Shown here piece after piece: positions 28,402 through 38,726 of a stretch of DNA of 64,000 bases. The stretch is from Prochlorococcus sp. AG-388-A04 (lineage in GTDB: Bacteria > Cyanobacteriota > Cyanobacteriia > PCC-6307 > Cyanobiaceae), in NCBI GenBank assembly GCA_003279935.1, contig QCGL01000001.1, positions 1-64,000 on the forward strand, read 5' to 3'. Under the pieces are notes generated by a model. That model had not been told where the DNA came from and made no database searches. It was given only the letters and a program-made list of their open reading frames with translations. The position numbers and the translations under genes are program-made. Numbering within the stretch: position 1 is the stretch's first letter; each line of letters opens with the position of its first letter.

Positions 28402-29409
28402 TTATTCTGTTATTTGAGGTAATTCTTCCTGAATTTCTTCAAAATTATTTGATTCAATAAATTTTCCCAGAACCCTGAATTTTGAATATCTTTGTTCTAA
28501 AAGTTCCTCTTTCTTCAATCCCATTAATTCATTAAGGTGCTTCTCAATAGCACCTTTTAGAGTATTCCCAGCTTCTATAGGAGCCCAGTTATTACCACCT
28601 GCTGGTTCTGATAAAACTTCATCTATTACACCTAATTCAAGAAGATCTTTTCCAGTTATTTTTAAAGCAGTTGCAGCTTCAGAAGCTTTTGCAGCATCTC
28701 TCCAAAGAATTGAGGCACATGCTTCTGGACTAGCAACAGTATAAACACTATGTTCAAACATCAATAGCCTATCAGCTACCCCGATCCCGAGAGCTCCACC
28801 AGACCCCCCTTCGCCGATAATAGTAGCAATTATTGGGACTTTAAAACCAAACATTTCTCTTAGGTTTCTAGCTATAGCTTCTCCTTGACCTTGTTCTTCT
28901 GCAGAGAGACCTGCATAGGCCCCAGGGGTATCAATAAAAGTAAGAATAGGCAATGAAAATCTATCAGCATGCTGCATTAACCTTAAAGCTTTTCTATAAC
29001 CTCCAGGTTTTGCCATTCCAAAGTTTCTAACTACATTTTCCTTTGTATCCCTTCCTTTCTGATGACCCAATAAAAGAACAGGTTGATTATTTACCGAACC
29101 TAAACCTCCAATTAAAGCCATATCATCTCCTCCATTTCTGTCTCCATGTAACTCAATCCAATCATCACAAAACATTTGAATAAAATCCAAAGTACTTGGT
29201 CTTTGTGGATGTCTAGCTACTTGTATTTTCTGAGCAGGTGTTAGAGATCTAAAAATTTCCTCTCTTCTTCTTGTCGCAAGTGTTTCTAGTTGTAGTAATT
29301 GTTGACTAACATCTACTTCTGAATCTCTTGCTAATTCTCTTATTTGCTCTATTTGCTTTTCAAGCTCTACAAGAGGTTTTTCAAAATCAAGAAGATAACG
29401 TCTTGGCAT
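28402..29409 (-). CDS. accA: Acetyl-CoA carboxylase carboxyltransferase subunit alpha
   Basis: Alpha subunit of the carboxyltransferase that makes malonyl-CoA for fatty acid synthesis. It begins [20 protein letters not shown] and has [55 protein letters not shown] and the oxyanion region [16 protein letters not shown]. The 335-aa length is normal. The gene lies 3 bases after aar, linking fatty acid initiation with hydrocarbon output. Confidence 0.98.
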   Translation of the reverse strand: MPRRYLLDFEKPLVELEKQIEQIRELARDSEVDVSQQLLQLETLATRRREEIFRSLTPAQKIQVARHPQRPSTLDFIQMFCDDWIELHGDRNGGDDMALIGGLGSVNNQPVLLLGHQKGRDTKENVVRNFGMAKPGGYRKALRLMQHADRFSLPILTFIDTPGAYAGLSAEEQGQGEAIARNLREMFGFKVPIIATIIGEGGSGGALGIGVADRLLMFEHSVYTVASPEACASILWRDAAKASEAATALKITGKDLLELGVIDEVLSEPAGGNNWAPIEAGNTLKGAIEKHLNELMGLKKEELLEQRYSKFRVLGKFIESNNFEEIQEELPQITE

Positions 29410-29412
29410 AAT

Positions 29413-30453
29413 TCAAACTGCTAGTACTTTTGGATGCTTATCTAGGCCAATTGCAGAGAAGCCATGCTTTACAGAAGCAGCTCCAATAAACTCCATTTTC
29501 TCGAGAGATATATTATTTCTTCCCCAGCTAAAGTTTGTATGACATTTTTCAAATTCTAAAATCATTGCTTCTGCAAAGCATGCAAACATTTCTCTTTGGG
29601 GATTTTGCATTTCAGCTAGTTCCATCATATTCCAACCTATATCATTGAAGAATCTTACTATACCTCCTTTTACAACATGTATATTATTTCCTTGAAATTT
29701 TTCATCTAGATTCTTTGGATAACCTCCATCAATCATTAAACATGGTTGTTTAAGATTATTAGCATCGATTTCCATCATCTTTGGCATACTTGCTACCCAT
29801 ACAACAATATCTGCTTCAGGCAATGCTTCATCTAGATTTTTGATAGTTCCACCATCTAATTCTTTTTGCAAAGAATCCAAGGGTTCCTTTTGCCTCGCTA
29901 CCAAAAGAAGTTCCCCAATACCTGTTTTATTGATTAACCATCGACAAACAGCACTGCCTATATCTCCAGTAGCACCAACGACAGCAACTGTTGCACTTTT
30001 AAGATCAATACCTATTTTAGGAGCATTCATCTCTAATTGCCTGCAAATAACCCACGCAGTATGAGTATTCCCAGTTGTAAACCTTTCCCACTCTAGTGAA
30101 GTGTTTCTAATCTGCTTATGTTGAAGGAGATTAAAATTTTCAAAGATGATAGAAGTAAACCCTCCCAAAGCGGTAATATTAATACCTTTTTTTTGAGCTA
30201 ATTCCATTGCATTTAATACTTTTCTTCTTGCCGTTTTAAATCTTGAAAGCATTTCAGGAACGAAACATGAATCAATATAAGAACCTTCAATTGATATACC
30301 TGTAGCACTTTTAACCTCTACATTTTCAACTAGTTGGGGTGGAGCTGTGCACCAAACATCTAAATCACCATCTGCAATATGATCAAAGCCCAATAATGAA
30401 GCCTTTCTTTTTGCATCTTCAAAACTAGTTGAATGACCTATAAGCCCAAACAT
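29413..30453 (-). CDS. aar: Long-chain acyl-ACP reductase (fatty aldehyde forming)
   Basis: Reduces fatty acyl-ACP to fatty aldehyde with NADPH, feeding ADO. Rossmann loop GATGDIGSA (160-168) binds NADPH. Cys292 in [10 protein letters not shown] matches the catalytic thioester Cys (294 in S. elongatus). The N-terminus [18 protein letters not shown] is diagnostic. Length 346 aa is normal. It lies 109 bases downstream of ado, with a small hairpin between them. Confidence 0.97.
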   Translation of the reverse strand: MFGLIGHSTSFEDAKRKASLLGFDHIADGDLDVWCTAPPQLVENVEVKSATGISIEGSYIDSCFVPEMLSRFKTARRKVLNAMELAQKKGINITALGGFTSIIFENFNLLQHKQIRNTSLEWERFTTGNTHTAWVICRQLEMNAPKIGIDLKSATVAVVGATGDIGSAVCRWLINKTGIGELLLVARQKEPLDSLQKELDGGTIKNLDEALPEADIVVWVASMPKMMEIDANNLKQPCLMIDGGYPKNLDEKFQGNNIHVVKGGIVRFFNDIGWNMMELAEMQNPQREMFACFAEAMILEFEKCHTNFSWGRNNISLEKMEFIGAASVKHGFSAIGLDKHPKVLAV

Positions 30454-30492
30454 TGAATAACTTATTAATGGAATCTTTATATTGATATGAAC

Positions 30493-30509
30493 AATAGCAC
30501 AGAGCTATT
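30493..30509 (-). other. Small hairpin between ado and aar
   Basis: AATAGC-ACAGA-GCTATT, a perfect 6-base stem with a 5-base loop in the 109-base ado-aar gap. No T-run follows. It may be an mRNA processing or stabilising stem that lets ado and aar transcripts accumulate differently. Short enough to be chance. Confidence 0.35.
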
Positions 30510-30562
30510 AACTAAATAGAGAAAAATTATTTTTGAATAGACTAATTAAATTTAGAAAAATA

Positions 30563-31294
30563 TTAAACTATAGCAGCCATTGCCATTCTTGCAATTTCTC
30601 TATTATCTAAACCTATTTCAAGGAGCGTGTCCTGATAGGCAATCATGAATTCTTCCATTAATTCTTCCCTATCCATAGCTAGTACTGAAGCATCTTCAGC
30701 GACTTGATCTAACATTTTCTTAATTAATGGGAGATTAACCTTATTAGCATCCATTAGCTCTTCTTTACAAGTCGCTAAATTTTCTTTTAGCCATTCTTGT
30801 CCATAATTTAAATGAAGATATTCATCTTTAACAACACCTTGGGTAATTTTTTTCGCAAAAGGATCGGCAACTTTTATATAGACATGATATGCAGAGATAG
30901 CAAATGCTTCAATTAAAATTGCCTGTATCAATAAACACGTAGTTGTCTTGCCATTAGATAACGCAACTTGAAAGTTACCATGTAATTTAGAAAAGAATTC
31001 TTTAGCAAAAATCATGTCAGCTTGAACACCTAGATTTCTTCCGCATGCAGTAAAGCCTCTTTTGTGCTTAAGCTCCATTTTCGCTAGTTTAGTTAATTCT
31101 TCTAATTCGTTAGGAATTAAAGTCGCTAAGGAAATATAATTATCGTGAGCTTCTTGTTCACCTTCAATAACTATTGCATTTATTCTACTGTAAGAGTCCT
31201 TATAAGAATCAGTAGTAAAGTCAGGTAAATCAATAGAATTTTGATCGATTGAATTTTCTACACTATTTTTTTTATTAGATTCGAGTGTTTGCAT
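30563..31294 (-). CDS. ado: Aldehyde-deformylating oxygenase (alkane synthase)
   Basis: Ferritin-like di-iron enzyme converting fatty aldehydes to alkanes (pentadecane/heptadecane) plus formate. All six iron ligands are present: Glu46, Glu74, His77 (MELKH), Glu129, Glu158 and His161 (DEYLH), one residue offset from the MIT9313 structure numbering as I recall it. Length 243 aa is usual, with a ~35-residue polar N-terminus. It is the first gene of ado-aar-accA-SDR. Confidence 0.98.
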   Translation of the reverse strand: MQTLESNKKNSVENSIDQNSIDLPDFTTDSYKDSYSRINAIVIEGEQEAHDNYISLATLIPNELEELTKLAKMELKHKRGFTACGRNLGVQADMIFAKEFFSKLHGNFQVALSNGKTTTCLLIQAILIEAFAISAYHVYIKVADPFAKKITQGVVKDEYLHLNYGQEWLKENLATCKEELMDANKVNLPLIKKMLDQVAEDASVLAMDREELMEEFMIAYQDTLLEIGLDNREIARMAMAAIV

Positions 31295-31409
31295 GTCAGT
31301 AATCTTTAGCTCATTATGCCTAAGTTTTACACAATTATAGTGAGATTATTTAAATATGATGAAAATAGTTTCAATTGTTAAACGATATTATTAAATTGAT
31401 ATCGAATAT

Positions 31410-32204
31410 TCATCTTAAATTAGGCCAGTCTGATTTCATAAGATTCATAATTAATTTAAACCAATGATTGATTAATAAGTTCTTTAAACTATTTCCTAGC
31501 TCTTTATTTGAACCTTTACTATCCCCTATAACTCCAGATTTACTTAGATCTTCTGTAAGCCAAGCAGTTGGAGCATTTCCCTCCAAACTCCAACCCTCTG
31601 GAATTTGCGTTTCACCACCGTCACAAGGTCTTTCATCTCCCACAAGTTCAGATTTTAAAGCCATCATCAAACTAGTTTCTGCTAAGGATGCATGTAATCC
31701 ATTCTCAATTTCATTTTTTGTTAAGAGTTTACTTAAACCATTAACTCCACTCCATAAAAAGCAAGGGAAGATTGAGAGTTTGGGAGCAACACTTCTTAAT
31801 TCTCTTGCTGCGGTGTTAAGTAAAGAAATTTGACCTCCATGTGCATTTATTAATATCAATCTTTTAAATCCCATATCCGCTAATTGGACTCCAACTTCTT
31901 TTATCAATGAGGTTATTAAATTCGAAGAAAGAGATATAGTTCCATCAAATCCCTTATGTTCAGGAGAAAAACCTATATATTGAGTTGGAAGTTTTTTTAT
32001 AGGTGTGTCAGACGGAATTAATTTTAAAACTTCGCAAATTATCTCATCAACAAAAATACTATCTGTAGCCAAAGGTAAATGAGGACCATGTTGTTCTACC
32101 GCTCCAAATGGCCAGATAATTGTTGATCTTTTATCTTTTGAAATATTTTTTACTTCAGGCCATGATAAATATTCAAATTCGCTAGGTATTGATTTAAAGT
32201 TCAT
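31410..32204 (-). CDS. Creatininase-family amidohydrolase
   Basis: Creatininase/MftE-like metalloprotein of 264 aa. Metal and active-site motifs visible are PFGAVEQHGPHLPLATDS (Glu, His, Asp ligands), LILINAHGGQISL and GLHASLAETSLM (His, Glu). Prochlorococcus is not expected to metabolise creatinine, so a physiological amide substrate is unknown; relatives act in riboflavin/F420 or mycofactocin pathways. It lies upstream of ado on the same strand, but 115 bases separate them. Confidence 0.88.
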   Translation of the reverse strand: MNFKSIPSEFEYLSWPEVKNISKDKRSTIIWPFGAVEQHGPHLPLATDSIFVDEIICEVLKLIPSDTPIKKLPTQYIGFSPEHKGFDGTISLSSNLITSLIKEVGVQLADMGFKRLILINAHGGQISLLNTAARELRSVAPKLSIFPCFLWSGVNGLSKLLTKNEIENGLHASLAETSLMMALKSELVGDERPCDGGETQIPEGWSLEGNAPTAWLTEDLSKSGVIGDSKGSNKELGNSLKNLLINHWFKLIMNLMKSDWPNLR

Positions 32205-32267
32205 TATTTTTAATTGTGAGTACTAACATTTAGAATAAGTTAATATTAAATTACTCTTATTTTACCT

Positions 32268-33482
32268 ATGAAGGGAGTTAGTGATAAAGATGCCCAAAAT
32301 AATAAAATAAAGGGCGACAAAAACAATTTTAAGAAGCCACTTCAGGTCCTTCACATAAGCAAAAAGGATACTTTTAGTAAGAAGGAAGAATTAGTTGATG
32401 ACAATCAAAATTCTACAAAAGAAGTCAAAACTGACATCAGTGCTGTAAAGCCTAAAATTATTGAAGCACCAATAAATGAAGTAAAAGAAATTTATTCCAA
32501 CAATAGTAACTTTGAAAATTTAAGTTATAAGGAGTTAGAAAAACCTTTAACTTTCAAAGATGAAGATGAAGATTTCATCACAGAGAGAAAAGTTGATGAG
32601 TTTGATTTTGACGAAAGTGCATTTTTAGAAGCGTTAAACGAAAATGAGCCCATAGGTACAACGGGAGAGACAATTAAGGGGAAAGTTATAGCATTAGAAA
32701 GTGATGGTTTGTATATAGACATTGGTGGTAAAGCACCTGGTTTCATGCCAAAAAAAGAATGTGGATTAGGAGTGATTACCAATTTCAAAGAAAAATTTTC
32801 CATTGGTCTAGAAATGGAAGTTTTAATAATAAAAGAACAAAATGCAGATGGTATGGTCACAGTAAGTGCTCGAGCATTAATTCTTAGACAAAGTTGGGAA
32901 AAAGTTGAAAGTTCTGCGAAAAATGGAGAATTAATTCAAGTTACAATTAATGGTTTTAATAGAGGAGGACTTACTTGCGATGTAGATGGCTTAAGAGGCT
33001 TTATTCCACGTTCACAACTTGAAGATGGTCAAGATTATCAATCTTTAGTAAGTAAAAATTTAAAAGTTGCATTTTTAGAAGTAAATCCAGAGACACGGAA
33101 ACTTGTTTTATCAGAAAAAAAAGCACTATTAGTTTCTAAATTTGCCGATCTAAAATTAGGACAATTAATTGAGGGTGAAGTTTTAGCCATAAAACCATAT
33201 GGCTTCTTTGTTGATTTAGGAGGGGCAAGCGGGCTTCTTCATCAATCCTCAATAACAAATGGATCTATCCGAAATTTAAGAGAAATTTTCGTGGAGGGTG
33301 AGCTCTTAAAGGCACTAATAACAGAAATTGACTTGGAGAGAGGAAGAATTGGTTTAAATACAGCCTTATTAGAAAACTCTCCAGGAGAATTAATTATTGA
33401 TAAAGAAAAAGTTATGATTGAAGCCTCTGAAAGGTCTCTAAAAACTAAGTCACTTTTCGATAAAAAAGATTTAGAAAAATGA
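32268..33482 (+). CDS. S1-domain RNA-binding protein (second S1-like homologue)
   Basis: Three S1 (OB-fold) repeats: ~134-205 (GETIKGKVIALESDGLYIDI), ~218-288, and ~297-370 (the best canonical copy, GQLIEGEVLAIKPYGFFVDLGG). A ~125-residue charged, probably disordered N-terminal tail precedes them. Length 404 aa. Cyanobacterial ribosomal S1 usually has three S1 domains without this tail, so this is likely an S1 homologue (rps1b-like, nucleic-acid-binding) rather than the main ribosomal protein. Its TGA overlaps the ATG of the Tab2-like gene (ATGA), implying translational coupling. Confidence 0.85.
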   Translation: MKGVSDKDAQNNKIKGDKNNFKKPLQVLHISKKDTFSKKEELVDDNQNSTKEVKTDISAVKPKIIEAPINEVKEIYSNNSNFENLSYKELEKPLTFKDEDEDFITERKVDEFDFDESAFLEALNENEPIGTTGETIKGKVIALESDGLYIDIGGKAPGFMPKKECGLGVITNFKEKFSIGLEMEVLIIKEQNADGMVTVSARALILRQSWEKVESSAKNGELIQVTINGFNRGGLTCDVDGLRGFIPRSQLEDGQDYQSLVSKNLKVAFLEVNPETRKLVLSEKKALLVSKFADLKLGQLIEGEVLAIKPYGFFVDLGGASGLLHQSSITNGSIRNLREIFVEGELLKALITEIDLERGRIGLNTALLENSPGELIIDKEKVMIEASERSLKTKSLFDKKDLEK

Positions 33483-34384
33483 CCATCAATGAAAAAATAA
33501 TTTCGAATAAAGAACTTAAAGTGTCAGATTGGGAGTTGGACTTTTATTCGAGGCCAATTATCGAACAAAATGGTAAAAAAAGATGGGAATTAATTATTTC
33601 ATCTTCAAAAAACTTTAAAACAGAGGATATATTTTTATGGAATAAAATATGTCCAGCAAACGAGGTTAATTCAATATGGCTTACAAAAGCTTTAAATGAA
33701 GCTCTTTATGATGCAGAAAAAAAAGGTTGGGCAAAGCCGTCAAAAATAAGATTTTGGAGAGCATCAATGAAATCAATAATTAAGAAATCTATTGAGAATA
33801 TAGGGGTTGAAGCTCTTGTAAGCAGAAGGACATACGAATTATTTGACAGAATCTTATTTCTCGAACAAGAGGTTTACCCTCTAGAAAATGGATATGTCAG
33901 AGGAGTATTAGCTCCAACCTTTACATCTAGTATTTCTAATGATCCTAAACCTTTGCCTGAGGCGGTAAGAGGTGATGCCTTGACAATTTCGGAGATATCT
34001 ATAGAAGAATTAAAACTAGCTCAAAATTGGCCTATTGAATTCGGAGATATTTTCCCAATCCAAAATGCAATTAAAAATGAGAACTTAGTACCTGGTCTTA
34101 GACTTTTTAGTAAAGACAGATCACTTGCTCTTGCCGCTTGGTTTAGTGGTTTAGAACCTGTCAAGCTCCTTATAAAACAGAATCAACTTTTACTTGAAGC
34201 CTCAGAAGATGACAAATGGTTAGTAACAGATTTAAAAGAAAAGGATGCTAAAGAACTAAATGAAAAATTTACGCAATCTAAAAATAATTCTTATGGTTAT
34301 CAGTTTATATCCATACAATCAACTCCTTTTGTTGAAAAATTCGCAGGTTTTTGGATTTTAAAAGATGTTGAATTGATTTCATAA
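33479..34384 (+). CDS. Tab2/Atab2-like RNA-binding protein
   Basis: 301 aa, DUF1092/Tab2 family. Homologues in Chlamydomonas (Tab2, psaB translation) and Arabidopsis (ATAB2, PSI and PSII mRNAs) activate translation of photosystem mRNAs. Family features include WELDFYSRPI near the N-terminus, KPSKIRFWRASMKSII, a conserved YP...VRGVLAPTFT stretch, and the C-terminal FWILKDVELIS. The 4-base overlap with an S1-domain gene suggests that the two act together on mRNA translation. That joint role is an inference. Confidence 0.88.
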   Translation: MTINEKIISNKELKVSDWELDFYSRPIIEQNGKKRWELIISSSKNFKTEDIFLWNKICPANEVNSIWLTKALNEALYDAEKKGWAKPSKIRFWRASMKSIIKKSIENIGVEALVSRRTYELFDRILFLEQEVYPLENGYVRGVLAPTFTSSISNDPKPLPEAVRGDALTISEISIEELKLAQNWPIEFGDIFPIQNAIKNENLVPGLRLFSKDRSLALAAWFSGLEPVKLLIKQNQLLLEASEDDKWLVTDLKEKDAKELNEKFTQSKNNSYGYQFISIQSTPFVEKFAGFWILKDVELIS

Positions 34385-34394
34385 AGCCAATTTC

Positions 34395-35171
34395 ATGTCT
34401 TTTAACCAAAAACATTTTCAAGAAAATGAGATGGCGATAAAAGACATAAAACTAAAATATTATTCATCTCCTATCCTTCTTAAAAATAATTTTAAACATG
34501 GTTTTCTTACCAAAACAAGTTCTGAGATTAATCTCACACTTCTATCAAAAAGACTTAATTTAAAAAATAATAATTGCGTTTTAAATCAAATACACAGCAA
34601 TCAAGTAGTTTTCGGATCAAAGACTCAAGAAAAGGAAAGAGTAGAGGCTGATGGAATAGTTTGTGATAAAAAAAATCAAAACTTATGGATATACACCGCA
34701 GATTGTATGCCAATTTTATTTGCTGACAAAACGAAAAGACTTGTTGCTGCAGTACATTGTGGTAGAAAGGGGTTGGAAAATAAAATAATAAGAAATCTCA
34801 TCAAAATTTTTTACGGTAAAGGTTGTTCAAAAGAAGATATCCTTGTAGCTATAGGCCCATCCATATCAAAAAAACATTATCTAATAGATAAAAAAACTTT
34901 ACAAGATTTTTATAAAAAAGCTGTTTCTAATGAACCAATTTTGGACTATACGGGGAATTTATTAAATTTAAAAGAGTTAGTAAAATTAGAAGAAAAAGAT
35001 TCAGTTTCTTTAAATCTAAAAAAATATGCTCATATTCAACTTTTAAAAGAAAATATATCAAATTCAAATATTGATATCTCTAACTTATGCACATATGAAT
35101 CAAATCATAATTTTTATTCTTGGAGAAGATCTAAAACATATTCACGTCAATGGAATTTTATAAGTTCCTAG
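34395..35171 (+). CDS. pgeF: Peptidoglycan editing factor PgeF / YfiH-LACC1 family
   Basis: Multicopper-oxidase-like YfiH family of 258 aa. The conserved zinc/catalytic residues are in NQIHSNQV (His), YTADCMPIL (Cys) and AVHCGRKGL (His). Members hydrolyse purine nucleosides or misincorporated amino acids in UDP-MurNAc precursors; which activity applies here is not visible. It starts 10 bases after the Tab2-like gene, in the same operon. Confidence 0.88.
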   Translation: MSFNQKHFQENEMAIKDIKLKYYSSPILLKNNFKHGFLTKTSSEINLTLLSKRLNLKNNNCVLNQIHSNQVVFGSKTQEKERVEADGIVCDKKNQNLWIYTADCMPILFADKTKRLVAAVHCGRKGLENKIIRNLIKIFYGKGCSKEDILVAIGPSISKKHYLIDKKTLQDFYKKAVSNEPILDYTGNLLNLKELVKLEEKDSVSLNLKKYAHIQLLKENISNSNIDISNLCTYESNHNFYSWRRSKTYSRQWNFISS

Positions 35172-35177
35172 CAAATT

Positions 35178-35531
35178 TTAATTTTGACAGGTCTCCTTTG
35201 ATAAATTTTTTGCAATTAATAAATCTGACATTTCTTTAGTTTCATTAATATCAAAAACCTTAGCTATTAATATATTTTCTTTGAAACCAATAGGTTTTAT
35301 TTTGACTTTACTTCCTCTCGGAAATTCTTTCTTAAGAAGGTTTAAAGCAATTTTTTCATCATCTTCATTGTTAATTTCTACACAAAATAATTTGATTGCA
35401 AGATCTCTATTTTGATCTCCTACTAAAATACTACTTGAGTTATTTATCTGAAGAATTTCGGCTGAATAAGTTCTAATTGGATATAAAACAACCAGAAAAA
35501 AAATAATTAAAAAAGAAGTTATTTTTTTCAA
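35178..35531 (-). CDS. Secreted SNase-like small protein
   Basis: 117 aa with a clear N-terminal signal peptide (KKITSFLIIFFLVVLYPIRTYSA, likely cleavage after YSA). The mature part (KLFCVEI, NLLKKEFPRGSKVKIK, SDLLIAKNLSKETC) has the outline of a staphylococcal-nuclease-like OB fold: RDLAIKLFCVE resembles the nuclease strand xxxVRLxGID, and LLIAKNLS resembles LxxxGLA. The catalytic Arg/Glu are not evident, so it may bind rather than cut. Likely periplasmic; low certainty on function. Confidence 0.7.
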   Translation of the reverse strand: MKKITSFLIIFFLVVLYPIRTYSAEILQINNSSSILVGDQNRDLAIKLFCVEINNEDDEKIALNLLKKEFPRGSKVKIKPIGFKENILIAKVFDINETKEMSDLLIAKNLSKETCQN

Positions 35532-35588
35532 TTTAAGTATCTATATTAATGTAGTTAATAATTTCAATATTGTATATTTGTACAAAAA

Positions 35589-37352
35589 TCAGCTTTCACT
35601 GTTCACGTAACCCACCATTTGAGCATTACTTTTACCTGGAGGAACCATTGGATAGCAATTTTCACCTCTCCTCACTCGTACATTAATTAAGGCTGGCCCA
35701 TCAAAATCTAAAGCAGATTTAAACTCATTTAATAATTGCTTCCTCTCTGAAATTAAGAACCCTTTTACTCCAAACGATTCCGCGAGTTTAACGAAATCAG
35801 GTTCTCCACAACTCATATCAGAGGAGGAGTACCTTTCATCATAAAAGCTTTCTTGCCACTGTCTCACCATCCCCTGCCAGCGATTATTTATGATCACTAA
35901 TTTAATATTTAAACCGTATTGAGATAAAGTACCCAGTTCTTGTATATTCATCAAAACACTTGCATCTCCAGCTATGCAGATAACTTCCTCGTTAGGCAGA
36001 GCAGCCTTCACTCCCATGGCTGCAGGTAATCCAAAGCCCATCGTTCCTAAACCAGCACTACTTATCCATCTTCTCGGAGCATTTCTTAGATACTGAGCAG
36101 CCCACATTTGATGTTGACCTACATCAGTTGTGATGAAGGCTTCAGGAGAAAAATCCCTTACTTTCAAAAGAACTTCTTGAGGATAAATTTCACCTTCTTC
36201 TGGAGGAACAAATAAAGGATGCTTATTTTTCCAAAAATTAATTTTTTCTAGCCAATTTTTTGTATTGCAGGAGGTTTTATTAATAAAAGATTTTTCATTA
36301 ATTTTGGAAAGAGCTTTAGCTACATCCGAAACAATAGCAACATCAACACGTCTATTTTTATTAACTTCTGCAGGATCGATATCAATATGAATAACCTTTG
36401 CAGATGGGGCGAATGTATCTAATTTCCCTGTAACTCTATCATCAAATCTCGCACCTACAGCAATCAAAAGATCACATTCCGTAACTGCAAAGTTTGCATA
36501 TGCGGTTCCATGCATTCCCAACATTCCAACTGATAAGTCAACCCTCTCGTCAAAGACCCCTTTCCCCATTAACGTAGTGGTTACTGGAATTTGATAATTA
36601 TTAGCTAAGGTTTCTACTTCCTCATGAGCACCTGAAGATATTGCTCCACCTCCTACATATAACAAAGGTCTTGAAGATTCTTGAATCAATTCAATAGCCT
36701 GGTTGATATCAGAATCGTTAATTTCTCCATTCCTTTTAAAACCCTTAGGAATAATCTCACCAGGTAAAATTCTTTCATAATTAAAGAATTCTTGACCCAC
36801 ATCTTTTGGTATATCAATTAAAACTGGGCCAGGTCTTCCAGAAGAAGCAATAAAAAACGCCTCTGAAACTACTTTTGCTATATCAGACGGATCTCTTACA
36901 ACCCATGAATGTTTAACGATAGGGAGTGTAATTCCAAAAATATCAGTCTCTTGAAAAGCATCCGTTCCTATAGCAGGCCTTGGAACTTGGCCAGTAACTA
37001 CTACCAATGGAACTGAATCCATTTGAGCTGTTGCTATACCAGTTACTAAATTCGTAGCCCCTGGACCTGAAGTACCAAAACAAACCCCTACCTCACCTGT
37101 TGACCTGGCATATCCATCTGCAGCATGGGATCCTCCCTGCTCATGTCTTACCATGTAATGTTTTAACCATCCATCATTTTCTGCTTTATGTACCGCATCA
37201 TAAATAGGAAGGATGGCGCCGCCTGGATATCCAAATATCACTTTTACATCATGAACTTTCAGTGAATCCATTAGTGCTTCAGCACCTGTAATCCATATGG
37301 GGTAATTTTTTTCTGAATCATCTTTTGATAAAGATGTCGAAGTAAGCGTCAC
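35589..37352 (-). CDS. ilvB: Acetolactate synthase large subunit
   Basis: ThDP- and FAD-dependent first step of branched-chain amino-acid synthesis. The N-terminal PYR domain holds [13 protein letters not shown] and the catalytic Glu in [16 protein letters not shown]. The C-terminal PP domain has the ThDP motif [14 protein letters not shown]...IINN. Length 587 aa is normal. The small regulatory subunit (ilvH) is not in this window. Confidence 0.97.
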   Translation of the reverse strand: MTLTSTSLSKDDSEKNYPIWITGAEALMDSLKVHDVKVIFGYPGGAILPIYDAVHKAENDGWLKHYMVRHEQGGSHAADGYARSTGEVGVCFGTSGPGATNLVTGIATAQMDSVPLVVVTGQVPRPAIGTDAFQETDIFGITLPIVKHSWVVRDPSDIAKVVSEAFFIASSGRPGPVLIDIPKDVGQEFFNYERILPGEIIPKGFKRNGEINDSDINQAIELIQESSRPLLYVGGGAISSGAHEEVETLANNYQIPVTTTLMGKGVFDERVDLSVGMLGMHGTAYANFAVTECDLLIAVGARFDDRVTGKLDTFAPSAKVIHIDIDPAEVNKNRRVDVAIVSDVAKALSKINEKSFINKTSCNTKNWLEKINFWKNKHPLFVPPEEGEIYPQEVLLKVRDFSPEAFITTDVGQHQMWAAQYLRNAPRRWISSAGLGTMGFGLPAAMGVKAALPNEEVICIAGDASVLMNIQELGTLSQYGLNIKLVIINNRWQGMVRQWQESFYDERYSSSDMSCGEPDFVKLAESFGVKGFLISERKQLLNEFKSALDFDGPALINVRVRRGENCYPMVPPGKSNAQMVGYVNSES

Positions 37353-37485
37353 TAAAGAAAATCAATCTATTTAAATAATAAACTTAATTAAAAAATAATG
37401 CCCATTTTGGAAATGTAATGTCAAAAATTTCTTAAAAATTTAATTGCTCTTGGTGAAGTTTTAGAAATTTTTTAATAATATATAT

Positions 37486-38661
37486 TTATAAAATCCCTAG
37501 TTTATGAAGAGGCCCAGAACCTGAAATAAGTTCAATAAAAAGTATAAGGAAGACGATCATAGCAACCCTGCCGTTCCAAACTTCAGAACTATTATTCCAA
37601 CCCCATTGCCATTTTTCCTGAGGGTATAGTTTAACTTTCTCAGGCAATTCAGAAGCCTTCTCTATATTAATTATCGGTCCTTCTAGGCAAGAAACAACTA
37701 GATCACTTAAGCCCTCAATAAAAGTAGGGTGTGTATTTAATGCTTTTACCCTTCTAAAATTAACAATGCCTGCTTTCTCAGCAATTTCTTTATATTCAAT
37801 ATCAATTTCCTGTAAAGTTTCAATATGTTCCCCAACGAAACTTATAGGAACAACTATTAAATCATTTACTTTAGCTTTACCAAGATCTGTCAAAACTTCC
37901 TCTGTGTAGGGTTTTAACCATTCAACTGGACCTACCCTACTTTGATAAGACAGAGTGTAAGGATTGGTATGACCTAAAAATTTTTCAAGTTCGTCAATAA
38001 TTAGAAGGGAACAATCTTCTATTTGTTCTTTGTATGGATCTCCTGCTTCTTCCACATAACTTTTCGGGACTCCATGAGCTGTAAAAAAGATATGTGCACT
38101 ATCAGGCGATTCACATAGCGAAATTTGTTCCGATATGAGCTCAACCATTGATTTTAAGTAACCTGATTGACTAAACCAACTTCTTACACATCTCATTGGT
38201 ATTTTTTTAAACTCAGAATCAGAATCTCTTAATTTTTTTAATTCTCTAAAGCTCGAACCACTTGTACTTATAGAAAAGTGTGGGTACAGAGGCAATACGA
38301 CAATTTGATCTACCCCATCTGCTTTCATATCAGCGATGGCTGATTCTGTGAAAGGATGCCAGTATCTCATAGCTATATAAGTTGTTACATTTAAACCTTT
38401 ATCTCTTAGTTTGCTTTGTAATTCTCTAGCTTGTTGTTCCGTAATTCTTCTGATAGGAGATCCTCCTCCTATTGAAAGATATGCCTGTTGTGAAGTAGTA
38501 CTTCTAAGTGTACTTATTAACCATGCTAAAGGTTTCTGAAATGCTGGGACGGGAAGCCTAATTATTTCAGGATCAGAAAATAGATTATATAAAAATGGGC
38601 CTACATCTGTAATCCTCTCAGGGCCGCCAAGATTCATTAATAAGACGCCTACTTTTTCCAT
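37486..38661 (-). CDS. hemH: Ferrochelatase with C-terminal LHC-like (CAB) helix
   Basis: Inserts Fe2+ into protoporphyrin IX, the branch point between heme and chlorophyll. The core shows [11 protein letters not shown], the metal-binding [18 protein letters not shown] and [17 protein letters not shown] (catalytic His and Glu). Residues ~355-391 form the extra cyanobacterial/plastid domain with the chlorophyll-binding motif [19 protein letters not shown], which anchors the enzyme to the thylakoid and links heme output to pigment status. Length 391 aa is normal for the two-domain form. Confidence 0.97.
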   Translation of the reverse strand: MEKVGVLLMNLGGPERITDVGPFLYNLFSDPEIIRLPVPAFQKPLAWLISTLRSTTSQQAYLSIGGGSPIRRITEQQARELQSKLRDKGLNVTTYIAMRYWHPFTESAIADMKADGVDQIVVLPLYPHFSISTSGSSFRELKKLRDSDSEFKKIPMRCVRSWFSQSGYLKSMVELISEQISLCESPDSAHIFFTAHGVPKSYVEEAGDPYKEQIEDCSLLIIDELEKFLGHTNPYTLSYQSRVGPVEWLKPYTEEVLTDLGKAKVNDLIVVPISFVGEHIETLQEIDIEYKEIAEKAGIVNFRRVKALNTHPTFIEGLSDLVVSCLEGPIINIEKASELPEKVKLYPQEKWQWGWNNSSEVWNGRVAMIVFLILFIELISGSGPLHKLGIL

Positions 38662-38726
38662 TTAAATTTTATGGAGATTGAAAATAAACATTAAGAACGT
38701 CATTATAAAAATAATTATATAAGTTA

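Noticed and set aside
31383-31404. CGATAT...ATATCG inverted repeat after the creatininase-like gene, as a terminator
   Set aside because: Only a 6-base AT-rich stem with a 10-base loop and a weak T-tract; not convincing.
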